From Bifidobacterium platyrrhinorum (GTDB lineage: Bacteria > Actinomycetota > Actinomycetes > Actinomycetales > Bifidobacteriaceae): a stretch of DNA of 33,316 nucleotides. Below the pieces are notes generated by a model. It saw nothing but the letters and a program-made list of their open reading frames with translations, was not told where the DNA came from and did not search any database. A program made the position numbers and the translations under genes. Of this stretch, positions 7,957 to 17,601 are shown piece after piece. The stretch is from positions 45,280 through 78,595 of the forward strand of contig NZ_WHZV01000001.1 in the NCBI RefSeq assembly GCF_010667645.1, in the 5' to 3' direction. Each line of letters begins with the position of its first letter. Positions within the stretch are counted from its first letter, which is position 1.

Positions 7957-7977
7957 CAAAAGCGCTTTCCGTATAAT
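7957..7977. promoter_or_regulatory. Second upstream LacI-type operator
   Basis: CAAAAGCGCTTTCC (7957-7970) repeats the GCTTTCC half-site of the 7784 operator 173 bases upstream. It is followed by TATAAT on the plus strand, but no -35 and no plus-strand gene accompany that hexamer. It may be an auxiliary operator. Confidence 0.5.
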
Positions 7978-7990
7978 GTGCTGTCCGTTG

Positions 7991-8117
7991 CGGGAGCATC
8001 CCGTCGGCCGGAAGATCCGGCGTGTCGGGCCGGTTAGACGACGGGTCGTCGGCGGTCGCGGCGGTCCGTGCGGGAGGGGCTTCCGATCGCCGTGCCGGTG
8101 ACGGATCCGGCCGTCAC
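7991..8117. terminator. Hairpins after the YczE-like gene
   Basis: Three stem-loops lie downstream of the minus-strand YczE gene: 8098-8117 (7-bp stem overlapping its stop codon), 8007-8021 (GCCGGA/TCCGGC) and 7991-8003 (CGGGA/TCCCG). None has a U-tract. They may end transcription before the MFS promoter. Confidence 0.45.
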
Positions 8118-8761
8118 GCGGCCTTCCTGACCGGCGGGCCGACGAAGCGGACGTGGCGGTTGATGAGGTTCACGATCTGACCGGTGATGACCGCGGCGAC
8201 CACCGTGCCCACGCCGAGGCCGTCGAGCCGGCCGAAGAAGACGGACGAGAGCACGCCCGCGATGATGATCAGCGAGACGTCGAAGCACACCTTGACCGTG
8301 CCGAAGCGCACCTTGGTCACCTTGGCGAACGCGTTCACGATGCCCTCGCCGGGCACCATGATCAGGGCGGGGGAGACCTCCATGCAGATGCCGAGCGCCA
8401 GGATCGCGCAGCCGAGCAGGAGCCCCGCACCCCGCGCCCACCAGGAGACCGGGTCGAACCACCCCAGCAGGGACATGCTCACGTCGAGCACGGCGGCGAA
8501 CCAGAACGTGACCGCCAGCTGCAGGTACTGGAAGGCGTGGAAGTCCCGTCGCAGCAGGATCACCTCGACGACCACGAAGACCACGTTCATCGCGAAGGTG
8601 GTGACGCCGAAGCTGATCTGCGGGAACCTGAGCGTCGTCACCCACGCGATGCTCGAGATCGGCGAGGTGCCGAGGTTGCTTTTCGTGATAAGCGCGATGC
8701 CGAAGGATTCGATGGCGATCCCGGCCAGGAAACATGCGAGGCGTTTCGCGATGTAGGGCAT
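8114..8761 (-). CDS. YczE/YitT-family integral membrane protein
   Basis: The 215-residue protein has five or six hydrophobic segments and begins with the family pattern AGIAIESFGIALITKSNLGTSPISS. A second conserved motif, VPGEGIVNAFAK, sits near residue 137. These are hallmarks of the YczE-like group (COG2364), whose transport or sensing function is unknown. ATG 8761 has a full AAGGAGG site. It is divergent from the dehydrogenase operon, with a LacI-type operator between them. It may serve as an accessory permease for the same substrate (inference). Confidence 0.85.
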   Translation of the reverse strand: MPYIAKRLACFLAGIAIESFGIALITKSNLGTSPISSIAWVTTLRFPQISFGVTTFAMNVVFVVVEVILLRRDFHAFQYLQLAVTFWFAAVLDVSMSLLGWFDPVSWWARGAGLLLGCAILALGICMEVSPALIMVPGEGIVNAFAKVTKVRFGTVKVCFDVSLIIIAGVLSSVFFGRLDGLGVGTVVAAVITGQIVNLINRHVRFVGPPVRKAA

Positions 8762-8815
8762 ATGCGTTCCTCCTTAACTGCGATGCCGGGCCATGCGCCG
8801 GCCCATTGGTAAAGA

Positions 8816-8829
8816 AATCGCTTACCGTT
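8816..8829. promoter_or_regulatory. Possible weak LacI-type site before the YczE gene
   Basis: GAAATCGCTTACCG contains one good GGTAAGC half-site (on the minus strand) and a degenerate partner. It lies about 60 bases before the YczE start and probably belongs to the same family of sites as 8924-8937. Confidence 0.3.
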
Positions 8830-8884
8830 TCTTTGCGCAGTGCGCAGGTGGTTGCCTTGGTCTGTTTTTGGCGTTTCTTGTGAT

Positions 8885-8937
8885 TTGCGCCACGTCATAG
8901 GGTGGTGTATAGTGCAAATCAACGGAAAGCGCTTACC
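8885..8937 (+). promoter_or_regulatory. Promoter and operator of the dehydrogenase-DUF993 operon
   Basis: TTGCGC (8885-8890), a 17-base spacer and TATAGT (8908-8913) are followed by the operator GGAAAGCGCTTACC (8924-8937). Both half-sites match those at 7784 and 1468. The operator lies just downstream of the predicted start of transcription. Confidence 0.68.
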
Positions 8938-9014
8938 AAATAAGATAAGCACGAACCACGAACAATGCAAGACGTGACTGCAAAGCCGCAATCAACGAAA
9001 GGAAACCGACGAAC

Positions 9015-10166
9015 ATGGCAGACAAGACCATCGGAGTGATCCTCAACGGCGCGACCGGCCGCATGGGCTACCGCCAGCACCTGTGCCGTTCCATCCTGCC
9101 GATCATCGAACAGGGAGGCGTGGAGCTGTCCGACGGATCGCGCGTCCAGCTCGACCCGATCCTCGTGGGCCGCCACGAGTCCAAGCTCAAGGAGGCCTCC
9201 GAGAAGCACGGCGGGCTCAAATACACCACCGACCTCGACTCGGTGCTCGCCGACCCGCACTACCCGCTGTACGCCGACTTCCTCGTCACCTCCGCCCGCG
9301 TCGAATCGCTGAAGAAGGCCATCGCCGCCGGCAAGGACATCTACACCGAGAAGCCGCTCGCCGAGACCTACGAGGACGTCCGCGAGCTCGTGCGCCTCGC
9401 CGAGGCCAAGGGCGTCAGGACCGGCGTCGTGCACGACAAGCTGTTCCTGCCCGGCCTGCTCAAGCTGCGCCGACTCATCAAGTCCGGATTCTTCGGCCGC
9501 ATCCTGTCGGTGCACGGCGAATTCGGCTACTGGGTGTTCGAAGGCGACTGGCGCGAATCCCAGCGCCCCAGCTGGAACTACAAGAAGGAGCTCGGCGGCG
9601 GCATGATCTCCGACATGTTCCCGCACTGGAACTACGTCATCGAAGGCCTGTTCGGCAGGATCAGGACCGTCTACGCGGAAGCGAAGACCGAGATCCCCGA
9701 GCGCGTCGACGAGAAGGGCGACGTCTACCAGGCCACCGCCGAGGACGCCGCCTACGCGATCTTCGAGCTGGAGAACGGCATCACCGTGCAGATGAACTCC
9801 TCCTGGAACACCCGCGTCTACCGCAACGAACTGCTCGAATTCCAGATCGACGGCACGCGCGGATCCGCGGTCGTCGGCCTGTTCGGCGCCGAGGTCCAGG
9901 TGCGCGACGTCACGCCGAAGGCCTTCTGGAACCCGGACGTGCCGGATCCGCACCACTACATGGACGACTGGCAGGAGATCGGCACCGACGAGACCTTCGA
10001 GAACGGCTTCAAGGCGCAGTGGGAGGAGTACATCCGCTCCCTCGCCGAAGGCACCGACTATCCGTACGACTTCGCCTCCGGCGCACGCGGCGTGCGTCTG
10101 GCCGAACTCGGCTACGAATCCACCGCCAAGGGCGCCAAGGTGCAGGTCCCCGAGGGCCGTTACTGA
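9015..10166 (+). CDS. Gfo/Idh/MocA-family NAD(P)-dependent sugar oxidoreductase
   Basis: The enzyme (383 residues) has an N-terminal Rossmann fold and a C-terminal alpha/beta substrate domain. The N-terminus reads IGVILNGATGRMG. The family EKPLA motif (about residue 112), whose lysine is catalytic in relatives, is present. WNYKKELGGGMISDMFPHW carries the usual D-x-x-x-H pair. Members oxidise a sugar, inositol or sugar-acid hydroxyl. ATG 9015 follows AAAGGAA at 10 bases. It is the first gene of an operon with DUF993 and a TIM-barrel isomerase and would supply the oxidation step of that pathway (inference). Confidence 0.92.
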   Translation: MADKTIGVILNGATGRMGYRQHLCRSILPIIEQGGVELSDGSRVQLDPILVGRHESKLKEASEKHGGLKYTTDLDSVLADPHYPLYADFLVTSARVESLKKAIAAGKDIYTEKPLAETYEDVRELVRLAEAKGVRTGVVHDKLFLPGLLKLRRLIKSGFFGRILSVHGEFGYWVFEGDWRESQRPSWNYKKELGGGMISDMFPHWNYVIEGLFGRIRTVYAEAKTEIPERVDEKGDVYQATAEDAAYAIFELENGITVQMNSSWNTRVYRNELLEFQIDGTRGSAVVGLFGAEVQVRDVTPKAFWNPDVPDPHHYMDDWQEIGTDETFENGFKAQWEEYIRSLAEGTDYPYDFASGARGVRLAELGYESTAKGAKVQVPEGRY

Positions 10167-10213
10167 CCGCCGTCCGTTCCGTACCCCGGCCAATCCGTCG
10201 AATCCAACCGCAT

Positions 10214-10239
10214 CGGCTCCCCGCAAGGGCGGGGAGCCG
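10214..10239 (+). promoter_or_regulatory. Intercistronic hairpin abutting the DUF993 ribosome binding site
   Basis: A perfect 11-bp GC-rich stem (10214-10224 with 10229-10239, loop AAGG) ends one base before AAGGAG (10241-10246). It may set the upstream-to-downstream expression ratio or act as an mRNA processing or stability boundary. Confidence 0.6.
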
Positions 10240-10253
10240 GAAGGAGCATGACC

Positions 10254-11474
10254 ATGACCTCATTCACACTGATCGGCGCCGACGGCGCGACGCGCGCCAT
10301 CGAAGCGAACCCCGCGCCGTCATTCGCCAAGCCCACGGCGCCGCTCGCCTCCCGCGTCGCATACGCCGCCGCGCACGTCGTGCCGCTCGCCTGGGCCGAC
10401 AACACGCCCGGCCGCCCGGCCGAAGTCGACTGGGACGCCACCATCGGCTTCCGTCGCATGGTCTGGTCGTGGGGACTGGGCGTGGCCGACTGCATGGACA
10501 CCGCCCAGCGCAACCTCGGCATGGACTGGGCCGCCACCGCCGAGCTCATGCGACGCTCCGGCGCGGCCGCGCGCGAATACGCCGCCAAGGAAGGGTGGGG
10601 GCGTTCAGTCGCCGACCTCGTCTGCGTGGGCGTCAACACCGACCAGCTCGAGCAGGGCGGCGACTACACGCTGCGCGAGATCGTCGACGCCTACCTCGAA
10701 CAGCTGTCCGTATGCGAGGAGGCGGGTGACGGCCCCGTCATCATGTGCTCGCGCCACCTGTGCCGCACCGCGCAAAGCCCCGCCGACTACATCAAGGCCT
10801 ACGACGAGGTCATCGGCGCCGCGAGGACGCCGGTCATCCTCCACTGGCTCGGCGAGGTGTTCGACGCGCAGCTGCACGGCTACTTCGGCTCCACCGACTG
10901 GCATGAGGCCTCGAAGACCGTCCTGACCATCATCGAACACAACCCGGGCAAGGTGCGCGGCGTGAAGATGTCGCTGCTCGACGCCGACTCCGAACGCTAC
11001 ATGCGCGCCATGCTGCCCGAGGGCACGATGATGCTCACCGGCGACGACTTCCACTACGTCGACCTCATCCGCGACGCCGAACAGGACGACCCGAAGCACG
11101 GCGGACGCGCCGTCATGCACTCCAACGCGCTGCTCGGCGCGTTCAGCGTGCTCGCGCCGCACGCCTCCGCCGCCATCCAGGCGCTCGACAGGGGCGACGA
11201 GGCCGAATACCTGCGCATCCTCGAACCCACGCAGGCGCTCGCCCAGCAGGTGTTCGTCCATCCCACCGAGTTTTACAAGACCTCCGTCTCGTTCATGAGC
11301 TGGCTCAACGGCCACCAGCCGGCCTTCCAGATGGTCGGCGGCCTGCAGTCCGCGCGCAGCCTGCCGAACCTGAGCCGCGTCGTCGAACTCGCCAACGCGT
11401 GCGGCGCGTTCGAGAAGCCGGAACTCGCCGCCGAACGCTGGAACGCGCTGCTCGCCATCAACGGCATCAACTAA
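10254..11474 (+). CDS. DUF993 family protein (putative dihydrodipicolinate-synthase-like TIM barrel)
   Basis: A 406-residue cytosolic protein that I recognise as DUF993, a family of uncharacterised actinobacterial proteins remotely like dihydrodipicolinate synthase and N-acetylneuraminate lyase. Visible conserved segments are VPLAWADNTPG, PVIMCSRHLCRTAQ, TPVILHWLGEVFD, KVRGVKMSLLD and MLTGDDFHY. KMS would hold the Schiff-base lysine if it is an aldolase; this is not proven. ATG 10254 is preferred over ATG 10248 because AAGGAG then sits 7 bases upstream instead of 1. It lies between a sugar dehydrogenase and an isomerase, so an aldol-type cleavage or dehydration of an oxidised sugar is a sensible hypothesis. 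Confidence 0.85.
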   Translation: MTSFTLIGADGATRAIEANPAPSFAKPTAPLASRVAYAAAHVVPLAWADNTPGRPAEVDWDATIGFRRMVWSWGLGVADCMDTAQRNLGMDWAATAELMRRSGAAAREYAAKEGWGRSVADLVCVGVNTDQLEQGGDYTLREIVDAYLEQLSVCEEAGDGPVIMCSRHLCRTAQSPADYIKAYDEVIGAARTPVILHWLGEVFDAQLHGYFGSTDWHEASKTVLTIIEHNPGKVRGVKMSLLDADSERYMRAMLPEGTMMLTGDDFHYVDLIRDAEQDDPKHGGRAVMHSNALLGAFSVLAPHASAAIQALDRGDEAEYLRILEPTQALAQQVFVHPTEFYKTSVSFMSWLNGHQPAFQMVGGLQSARSLPNLSRVVELANACGAFEKPELAAERWNALLAINGIN

Positions 11475-11486
11475 GGAAGCGATACC

Positions 11487-12332
11487 ATGACCAATCCGAT
11501 TCTTTCGATGAACCAGGCGACCATCAAGCACGCCGACCTGAGGCGGACGCTCGACACACTCACTAAGGCCGGCTACCACAGCGTCGGCCTGTGGCGCGAA
11601 CCCGTCGAGGCCGTGGGGCTCGACACGGCCGTGAAGATGGTCGCCGACTCCGGCCTGCGCGTGTCCACCATGTGCCGCGGCGGCTTCTTCACCATGCCCG
11701 AAGGCCCGGCGCGCCGCGCCTCCATCGACGACAACCGCAAGCTCATCGAAGAGACCGCCGCGTTCGGCTGCAAGGTCCTCGTGCTCGTCGTCGGCGGACT
11801 GCCGGAAGGCTCCAAGGACCTCATCGGCGCCCGCGCACGCATCTCGGACGCGCTCGCCGAACTCGAGAAGGACGCGCTCGCCGCGGGCGTCACGCTCGCC
11901 ATCGAACCGCTGCATCCGATGTACTGCACCGACCGCGCCTGCGTCTCGACGCTCGGCCAGGCGCTCGACCTCGCCGCCCCGTTCGATCCCAAGGCCGTGG
12001 GCGTGACCGTCGACACGTTCCACATCTTCTGGGATCCGCAGGTGCTCGGTTCCATCGCCCGCGCCGGGCGCGAGGGCCGCATCGCCACCTATCAGGTGTG
12101 CGATTACCGCACGCCGTTCGAGAAGGACGTGCTGCTGAGCCGCCACTACATGGGCGAGGGCGTCATCGATTTCAAGTCGCTCACCGAGGCGGTCGCCGCC
12201 ACCGGCTGGCGCGGCGACATCGAATGCGAGATCTTCAACCAGGCCGTGTGGGACACCCCGTTCGACCAGGTCGCCGCCAGGGTCTCCGAGGCCTTCGACA
12301 AGGAGGTCGCGCCGTACTGGCCGGTGCGCTGA
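11487..12332 (+). CDS. Sugar phosphate isomerase/epimerase (TIM barrel)
   Basis: A 281-residue xylose-isomerase-like TIM-barrel protein. Likely metal ligands are in AIEPLHP (Glu), VGVTVDTFHIFWD (Asp and His), and DIECEIFNQ (Glu). The start at 11487 lies 12 bases after the DUF993 stop, with AAGGAAG overlapping that stop. It differs from the isomerase at 4354 in length and motif sequence, so the region encodes two distinct enzymes of the superfamily. It is probably the isomerase, epimerase or dehydratase step between the Gfo/Idh/MocA dehydrogenase and DUF993 (inference). Confidence 0.9.
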   Translation: MTNPILSMNQATIKHADLRRTLDTLTKAGYHSVGLWREPVEAVGLDTAVKMVADSGLRVSTMCRGGFFTMPEGPARRASIDDNRKLIEETAAFGCKVLVLVVGGLPEGSKDLIGARARISDALAELEKDALAAGVTLAIEPLHPMYCTDRACVSTLGQALDLAAPFDPKAVGVTVDTFHIFWDPQVLGSIARAGREGRIATYQVCDYRTPFEKDVLLSRHYMGEGVIDFKSLTEAVAATGWRGDIECEIFNQAVWDTPFDQVAARVSEAFDKEVAPYWPVR

Positions 12333-12357
12333 GACCGCGCCGCGATGACGGGACGTC

Positions 12358-12422
12358 CATATGCGCCGGACCGTGTGGCCCGCGTCCGGGAGGGAATGCG
12401 GGCCGCACGGTCCCCGCATATG
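12358..12422. terminator. Large hairpin after the dehydrogenase operon
   Basis: The 26-base arm starting at 12358 (CATATGCG...) pairs almost fully with the arm ending at 12422. It lies 25 bases after the isomerase stop, consistent with operon termination before rpoZ. No clear U-tract is seen. TATACT (12425-12430) just beyond it may be the rpoZ -10. Confidence 0.65.
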
Positions 12423-12474
12423 GCTATACTCATTGCGGTTGAGATAGATTTTCCACGGTTTGGAGCATACGAAT

Positions 12475-12798
12475 ATGGCAGAAGAAACCGAGACCACCGA
12501 GGTGAAGGGCAACGAGGCGTTCGGCACCAGCCCCACCCCCGACGGCCTGGCCAGCCCGACGATCGACGATCTCATGGAGCACGCCGACTCCAAGTACGCC
12601 CTGGCGATCTTCGCCGCCAAGCGCGCCCGTCAGATCAACTCCTACTTCACCCAGCTCAACGAGGGCCTGCTGCAGAACGTCGGCCCGCTCGTCGAGTACC
12701 AGAACAACGAGAAGCCGCTGTCCATCGCCTTCCGCGAGATCAACGAGGGCCTGCTCGAGGAGACCCTCGGCGAGGACGACCTGACCGAAGGCAACTGA
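12475..12798 (+). CDS. rpoZ: RNA polymerase omega subunit
   Basis: This 107-residue small subunit stabilises the beta' subunit during RNA polymerase assembly. The core [30 protein letters not shown] (about residues 24-54, quoted in part: [18 protein letters not shown]) is the family signature. ATG 12475 has GGAG nine bases upstream; an in-frame TTG at 12460 is not supported. An acidic C-terminal tail (EDDLTEGN) is present. In other actinobacteria rpoZ commonly precedes metK and priA, as it does here. Confidence 0.95.
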   Translation: MAEETETTEVKGNEAFGTSPTPDGLASPTIDDLMEHADSKYALAIFAAKRARQINSYFTQLNEGLLQNVGPLVEYQNNEKPLSIAFREINEGLLEETLGEDDLTEGN

Positions 12799-12906
12799 CC
12801 TTTCCCGATTCGTCCTTCCGCCCCCGCGTTCTTCCGACACACGCTTGCCCTAGGACGGCGTGTCGTGTAGAACTGGACGGCAGGAGCGAACGACCTGAGG
12901 CTCGCG

Positions 12907-12955
12907 CCGGCCGTGACGTATGTCATACACGCCACGGTTTGGCACGGGCCTTTTT
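12907..12955 (+). terminator. Probable rho-independent terminator of rpoZ
   Basis: GGCCGTG (12909-12915) pairs with CACGGGCC (12943-12950) with one bulged base, and the stem is followed by TTTTT (12951-12955). The long interior contains smaller possible stems. Confidence 0.5.
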
Positions 12956-13113
12956 CGTAGCCGTGAGGCTGCGTCCATGGCGCGCGAAGCCGCGTCGAAG
13001 CCCGTGCGGTCCCCAAGAAAAAAAGAACAAACCGTATCATTGTGCCTCGCCTGCGCGAACGTCCTCGCGGACGTCCCGCCGCAGCGGGGCGATAAGTCCG
13101 AAAGAGGGATGAT
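12956..13113 (+). other. metK leader region, no gene seen
   Basis: The 158 bases before metK hold an A-rich tract (13016-13024) and TATCAT (13034-13039), which could be a -10, then a GTCC/GGAC mini-hairpin around 13070 and the GAGGGAT ribosome site. I cannot fit it to a known SAM riboswitch class by eye. Confidence 0.4.
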
Positions 13114-14340
<1,227 letters not shown>

Positions 14341-14373
14341 CGGCGAACGCGCCCCGCGACACGCCTGAACGTC

Positions 14374-14403
14374 AAAGGACCGGTACATATGTACCGGTCC
14401 TTT
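14374..14403. terminator. Perfect 30-bp palindrome after metK
   Basis: AAAGGACCGGTACAT and its exact reverse complement are adjacent (14374-14388 and 14389-14403), so the hairpin starts and ends in A and T runs on both strands. It fits a terminator of metK and sits only 11 bases before the priA -10. Confidence 0.7.
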
Positions 14404-14413
14404 CGCATGCCGC

Positions 14414-14426
14414 TACCATGGCTTCT
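14414..14426 (+). promoter_or_regulatory. Possible leaderless -10 for priA
   Basis: TACCAT (14414-14419) is followed after 7 bases by ATG 14427, placing transcription start on the start codon. No Shine-Dalgarno precedes any candidate start here. Confidence 0.4.
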
Positions 14427-16811
14427 ATGTCTATGACCGGGATGGAAGCGGAACAGCCGGCGCTCGACGGGCTCGCCCCCCGCAGGCGCCGCCGCGCGTC
14501 CGCCGGGCACACGCCCGCCGCCCACGATCCCATCGCCCGCGTCGTATTGGACATCCAGGCCACGCATCTGGGCCGCACCTTCGACTATCTCATCGACGAG
14601 AAGGATTCCGGGGCCGCCCGCCCCGGCGTGCTCGTGCGCGTCCGCTTCGGCGGCCGCCGCGTCAACGGCGTCATCTGGGAACGCGCAGCCGCCTCGGACA
14701 CGCCGCGCTCCGCCTTGCGCTACCTCGAACGCGTGCTCGGCGGCGACGTGCTCGTCCCCGCCTCGATGCGCCGCGACATCACGCTCATCGCCGACGCCTA
14801 CGGCGGCACCCGCGCCAACATCCTGCGCCTCGCCGTGCCGCCGCGCGTCGCCAAGGTCGAGAAGGAGCAGCGGCTCGTCGCCGGATTCGCGCGCGGTGGG
14901 GAAGCGGCCGTCGCGGCATCGGCGGCCGGCGGGTTCGCCGGACGCGCCGCCTCGCCCGCCGTCGACGCACATGTGCCCGGCACGGTCGCCGCGCGCATCG
15001 ACGCCCGCTACGACCGTCTCGCCGCGCAATACGACGCCGGCGTGCGCGACCTGCACGACGCGCTGCACGCCCGCGCCTTCCGCTCGTTCGTGTTCGACCC
15101 GCTGCCCGGCGTCGGACGGGCGGTGTCCGCGCTTGCCTGGATGGCCGCCGAATCGTTGGCCGCCGGGCATACGGCCGTCGTCGTCCTGCCCGGCATGCGC
15201 GAGACCCGCGACGTGCTCGACGCGATGGGGGAGCTCGGATTCGCGCCGTTCGGGCCGGGACGTTCCGGCACCGGCGGCTGGACCGGCGATGTAGCGGTCC
15301 TCAGCGCCGGCATGCCGCCCATGGACCGGTACCGCGCCTACCTCGCCATCGCCACCGGACAGGTGCGATGCGCGATCGGCCCACGCGCCGCCATGTACGC
15401 GCCCGTCGACGGCCCGGGCCTGTTCGCCATCATGGACGACGCCGCCTACCAGCAGGCCGACGGCATGATGCCCTACGCGCACGCACGCGGCGTGCTGCGG
15501 CTGCGCGCGCAGGCGCACGGCGGCGTGTTCGTCGCGCTCGCCAACGCGCGCAGCCCGTTGAGCCAGATGGAGGTCGCCGGACTGCCGGGCGTGGCCCCGC
15601 GCGCCGCCTCGACCGCGGTGAGCGGGCCGAGCACGCCGGTCCGGCCCCTGCCCAGCGTGCTTAAGGACGCCTCGCCGTGGGTGCGCTGGCTCAACCGCGA
15701 GGAGCTCGCCCGCCTCGCCGACCCGTCCATCGGCGCGCGTGTGCCGCACGTCGCCGTGGGCAACATCCGACAGGCCCTGCAATCCGGTCCGGTGCTGTTC
15801 TCCATCCCCGCGGACGGCGTGGCCGAGACGTTGAGCTGCGCGAACCCGAAATGCCTGCGCCAGGCGCGGTGCCGGCGGTGCACGGGGCCGCTGCAGCGCG
15901 TCCACGGCAATCCGGTGCCCCGGTGCCGCTGGTGCGGCGCGGCCGCGTCGAACTGGACGTGCCCGCATTGCCATGGCGAACGGCTGCGCGTCGTGCGCGT
16001 CGGCGCGGCCGGCACCGCCGACGAGCTGCGCGGCCTGTTCCGCAACGTGCCCGTGCTGCTGTCGTCGCCCAGCCAGCCGGGCGGCGTCATCGGCGAGATC
16101 GATCATCGGCCGCTCATCGTCATCGCGACGCCCGGCGCGGAACCGCGCGTGCGCGCGCCGGGGACGCCGGGCGTGGTGCCGGCGGGAGACGCGCGGGAGG
16201 TGGCCGTGCCCCGATACGTCTCCTACGCGGCCGTCGCGATCCTCGACGCGTGGACCAGCCTGTATACGCCGGGACTGGACGCGCGTGTGGACGCGCTGTC
16301 CACGTGGATGCGCGTCGTCTCCATGTGCGCCTCGCGCGAACGGGGCGGACAGGCGCTGCTGCTGGGGGAGACGGACCCGGCCATCGCGCAGTCGCTCATG
16401 CTGTGGGATCCGACGCTGCTCGCCTCGCGCGAACTGGAGGAGCGGTTGGAGACCGGCATGCCGCCGGCCGTGTCCGTCGCCTGCGTATGGGGGCGCCGCG
16501 ACGCCGTCGACCACGCGCTGCACGCGGTCGGCGTGCTCGGCGGCGACCTGGCCGTATGCCCGATGCCGGGAACCGGCGGCGTCGCGTCGGAACTGCCCGG
16601 CGTGCTCGGACCGGTGCCCATCCCGCAGCCGCGCACCGTCGACGCGCGCGAACTCGAGGTGACCGCGGACCGCGTGCGCGCCGTCATCCGCGTGCCGCAT
16701 GCGATGCGCGAGGAACTCGCCGCGCGCCTGCGCCGCGCGGTCGCACGGCACGTCGCCGCACGCGAGACCGGCGAACTGCGATTCCAGCTCGACCGCAAGG
16801 ACCTGATCTGA
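14427..16811 (+). CDS. priA: PriA-like primosomal protein N' without helicase motifs
   Basis: This protein of about 794 residues corresponds to the actinobacterial PriA, which helps restart stalled replication forks by binding DNA and loading the replicative helicase. The N-terminal DNA-binding domain (VVLDIQATHLGRTFDYLI, PGVLVRVRFGGRRVNGVI) is clear. The Walker A loop is replaced by PLPGVGRA and the DEEH box by MDDAAY, so no ATPase activity is expected. The zinc-binding cysteines are kept (about 471-515: CANPKC, CRRC, CRWC, CPHC). I favour ATG 14427, with a -10 seven bases before it; ATG 14418 is possible. Loss of helicase motifs is known in actinobacterial PriA. Confidence 0.9.
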   Translation: MSMTGMEAEQPALDGLAPRRRRRASAGHTPAAHDPIARVVLDIQATHLGRTFDYLIDEKDSGAARPGVLVRVRFGGRRVNGVIWERAAASDTPRSALRYLERVLGGDVLVPASMRRDITLIADAYGGTRANILRLAVPPRVAKVEKEQRLVAGFARGGEAAVAASAAGGFAGRAASPAVDAHVPGTVAARIDARYDRLAAQYDAGVRDLHDALHARAFRSFVFDPLPGVGRAVSALAWMAAESLAAGHTAVVVLPGMRETRDVLDAMGELGFAPFGPGRSGTGGWTGDVAVLSAGMPPMDRYRAYLAIATGQVRCAIGPRAAMYAPVDGPGLFAIMDDAAYQQADGMMPYAHARGVLRLRAQAHGGVFVALANARSPLSQMEVAGLPGVAPRAASTAVSGPSTPVRPLPSVLKDASPWVRWLNREELARLADPSIGARVPHVAVGNIRQALQSGPVLFSIPADGVAETLSCANPKCLRQARCRRCTGPLQRVHGNPVPRCRWCGAAASNWTCPHCHGERLRVVRVGAAGTADELRGLFRNVPVLLSSPSQPGGVIGEIDHRPLIVIATPGAEPRVRAPGTPGVVPAGDAREVAVPRYVSYAAVAILDAWTSLYTPGLDARVDALSTWMRVVSMCASRERGGQALLLGETDPAIAQSLMLWDPTLLASRELEERLETGMPPAVSVACVWGRRDAVDHALHAVGVLGGDLAVCPMPGTGGVASELPGVLGPVPIPQPRTVDARELEVTADRVRAVIRVPHAMREELAARLRRAVARHVAARETGELRFQLDRKDLI

Positions 16812-16881
16812 CCGCGGGGCGTCCCGCACGCATGGGAACATGGCGGAGGACCAACGGTTTCGACAACCAAGGAGGAACGCG

Positions 16882-17586
16882 ATGAAGGGTTGGCCGGGAG
16901 AACCGGATATGGAATACGACGTGCTGGTGGCCGACGGCGAGGCCGCCGCGAACGCGGGAAAACCCATCACCGACGTCATCTTCGACTTCGGCAACGTGCT
17001 CATCTACTGGAACCCGGCGGCCGTGCTCATCCCGCGCTACAGCCAGGAGACCATCGACCGGTTCCTCGACAACGACGTGTCCGGCTTCTACGACGCCAAC
17101 GACCGCATGGACGGCGGCGCCACCCCCGAGGAGGGCATCGCGTGGATGCGCGAGACCCACGGCGACAAGTGGGCCGACATCCTCCGGTACTATCTCGACA
17201 ACTTCCAGGATTCGCTCGTCGGCGTCGTGCCCGGCGCACGCGTGCTCATCAACGACCTCAAGGCCGCCGGAATCGGCGTATGGGGCCTGTCCAACTGGGA
17301 GAAGGAACTGTTCCCGATCGCGGAAAAGGCCACGCCGATCCTGCAGGAGCTCGACGGCAAGGTCGTCTCCGGCTATGTGAAGCTGCGCAAGCCGCACAAG
17401 GACATCTACGAACGAGCGCTCAAGGAGTTCGGCATCACTGCCGACGGCGCCGTGTTCGTCGACGACAAGGCGATGAACATCGTCGGCGCGAACGCCGCCG
17501 GCATCCGCGGCGTGCGCTTCAAGGACCCGGTCAAGCTGCGCGAACTGCTCATCAAGGCCGGCGTGGACATCCCGGACGTCGAGTAG
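16882..17586 (+). CDS. HAD-family hydrolase
   Basis: This 234-residue haloacid-dehalogenase-superfamily phosphatase has the nucleophile motif VIFDFGNVL (D35; the second acidic residue is Gly as in YihX-like members), motif II GLSNW, motif III lysine in [11 protein letters not shown] and motif [11 protein letters not shown]. The cap between motif I and II is helical. Substrate is probably a small phosphorylated sugar or similar metabolite, as for other YihX-like proteins. ATG 16882 has AAGGAGG six bases upstream. It lies between priA and fmt and is not obviously related to either. Confidence 0.9.
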   Translation: MKGWPGEPDMEYDVLVADGEAAANAGKPITDVIFDFGNVLIYWNPAAVLIPRYSQETIDRFLDNDVSGFYDANDRMDGGATPEEGIAWMRETHGDKWADILRYYLDNFQDSLVGVVPGARVLINDLKAAGIGVWGLSNWEKELFPIAEKATPILQELDGKVVSGYVKLRKPHKDIYERALKEFGITADGAVFVDDKAMNIVGANAAGIRGVRFKDPVKLRELLIKAGVDIPDVE

Positions 17587-17601
17587 CCCGCACGCCGCCC
17601 C

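Noticed and set aside
7972..7977. TATAAT as a plus-strand promoter
   Set aside because: No -35 at 16-18 bases and no plus-strand gene follows.
10605..12620. Antisense open frame of 671 codons opposite DUF993 and the isomerase
   Set aside because: It shadows real genes with intact motifs and has no recognisable protein features.
12956..13113. SAM riboswitch in the metK leader
   Set aside because: No recognisable conserved core of a SAM riboswitch class could be fitted by eye; a covariance-model search would settle it.
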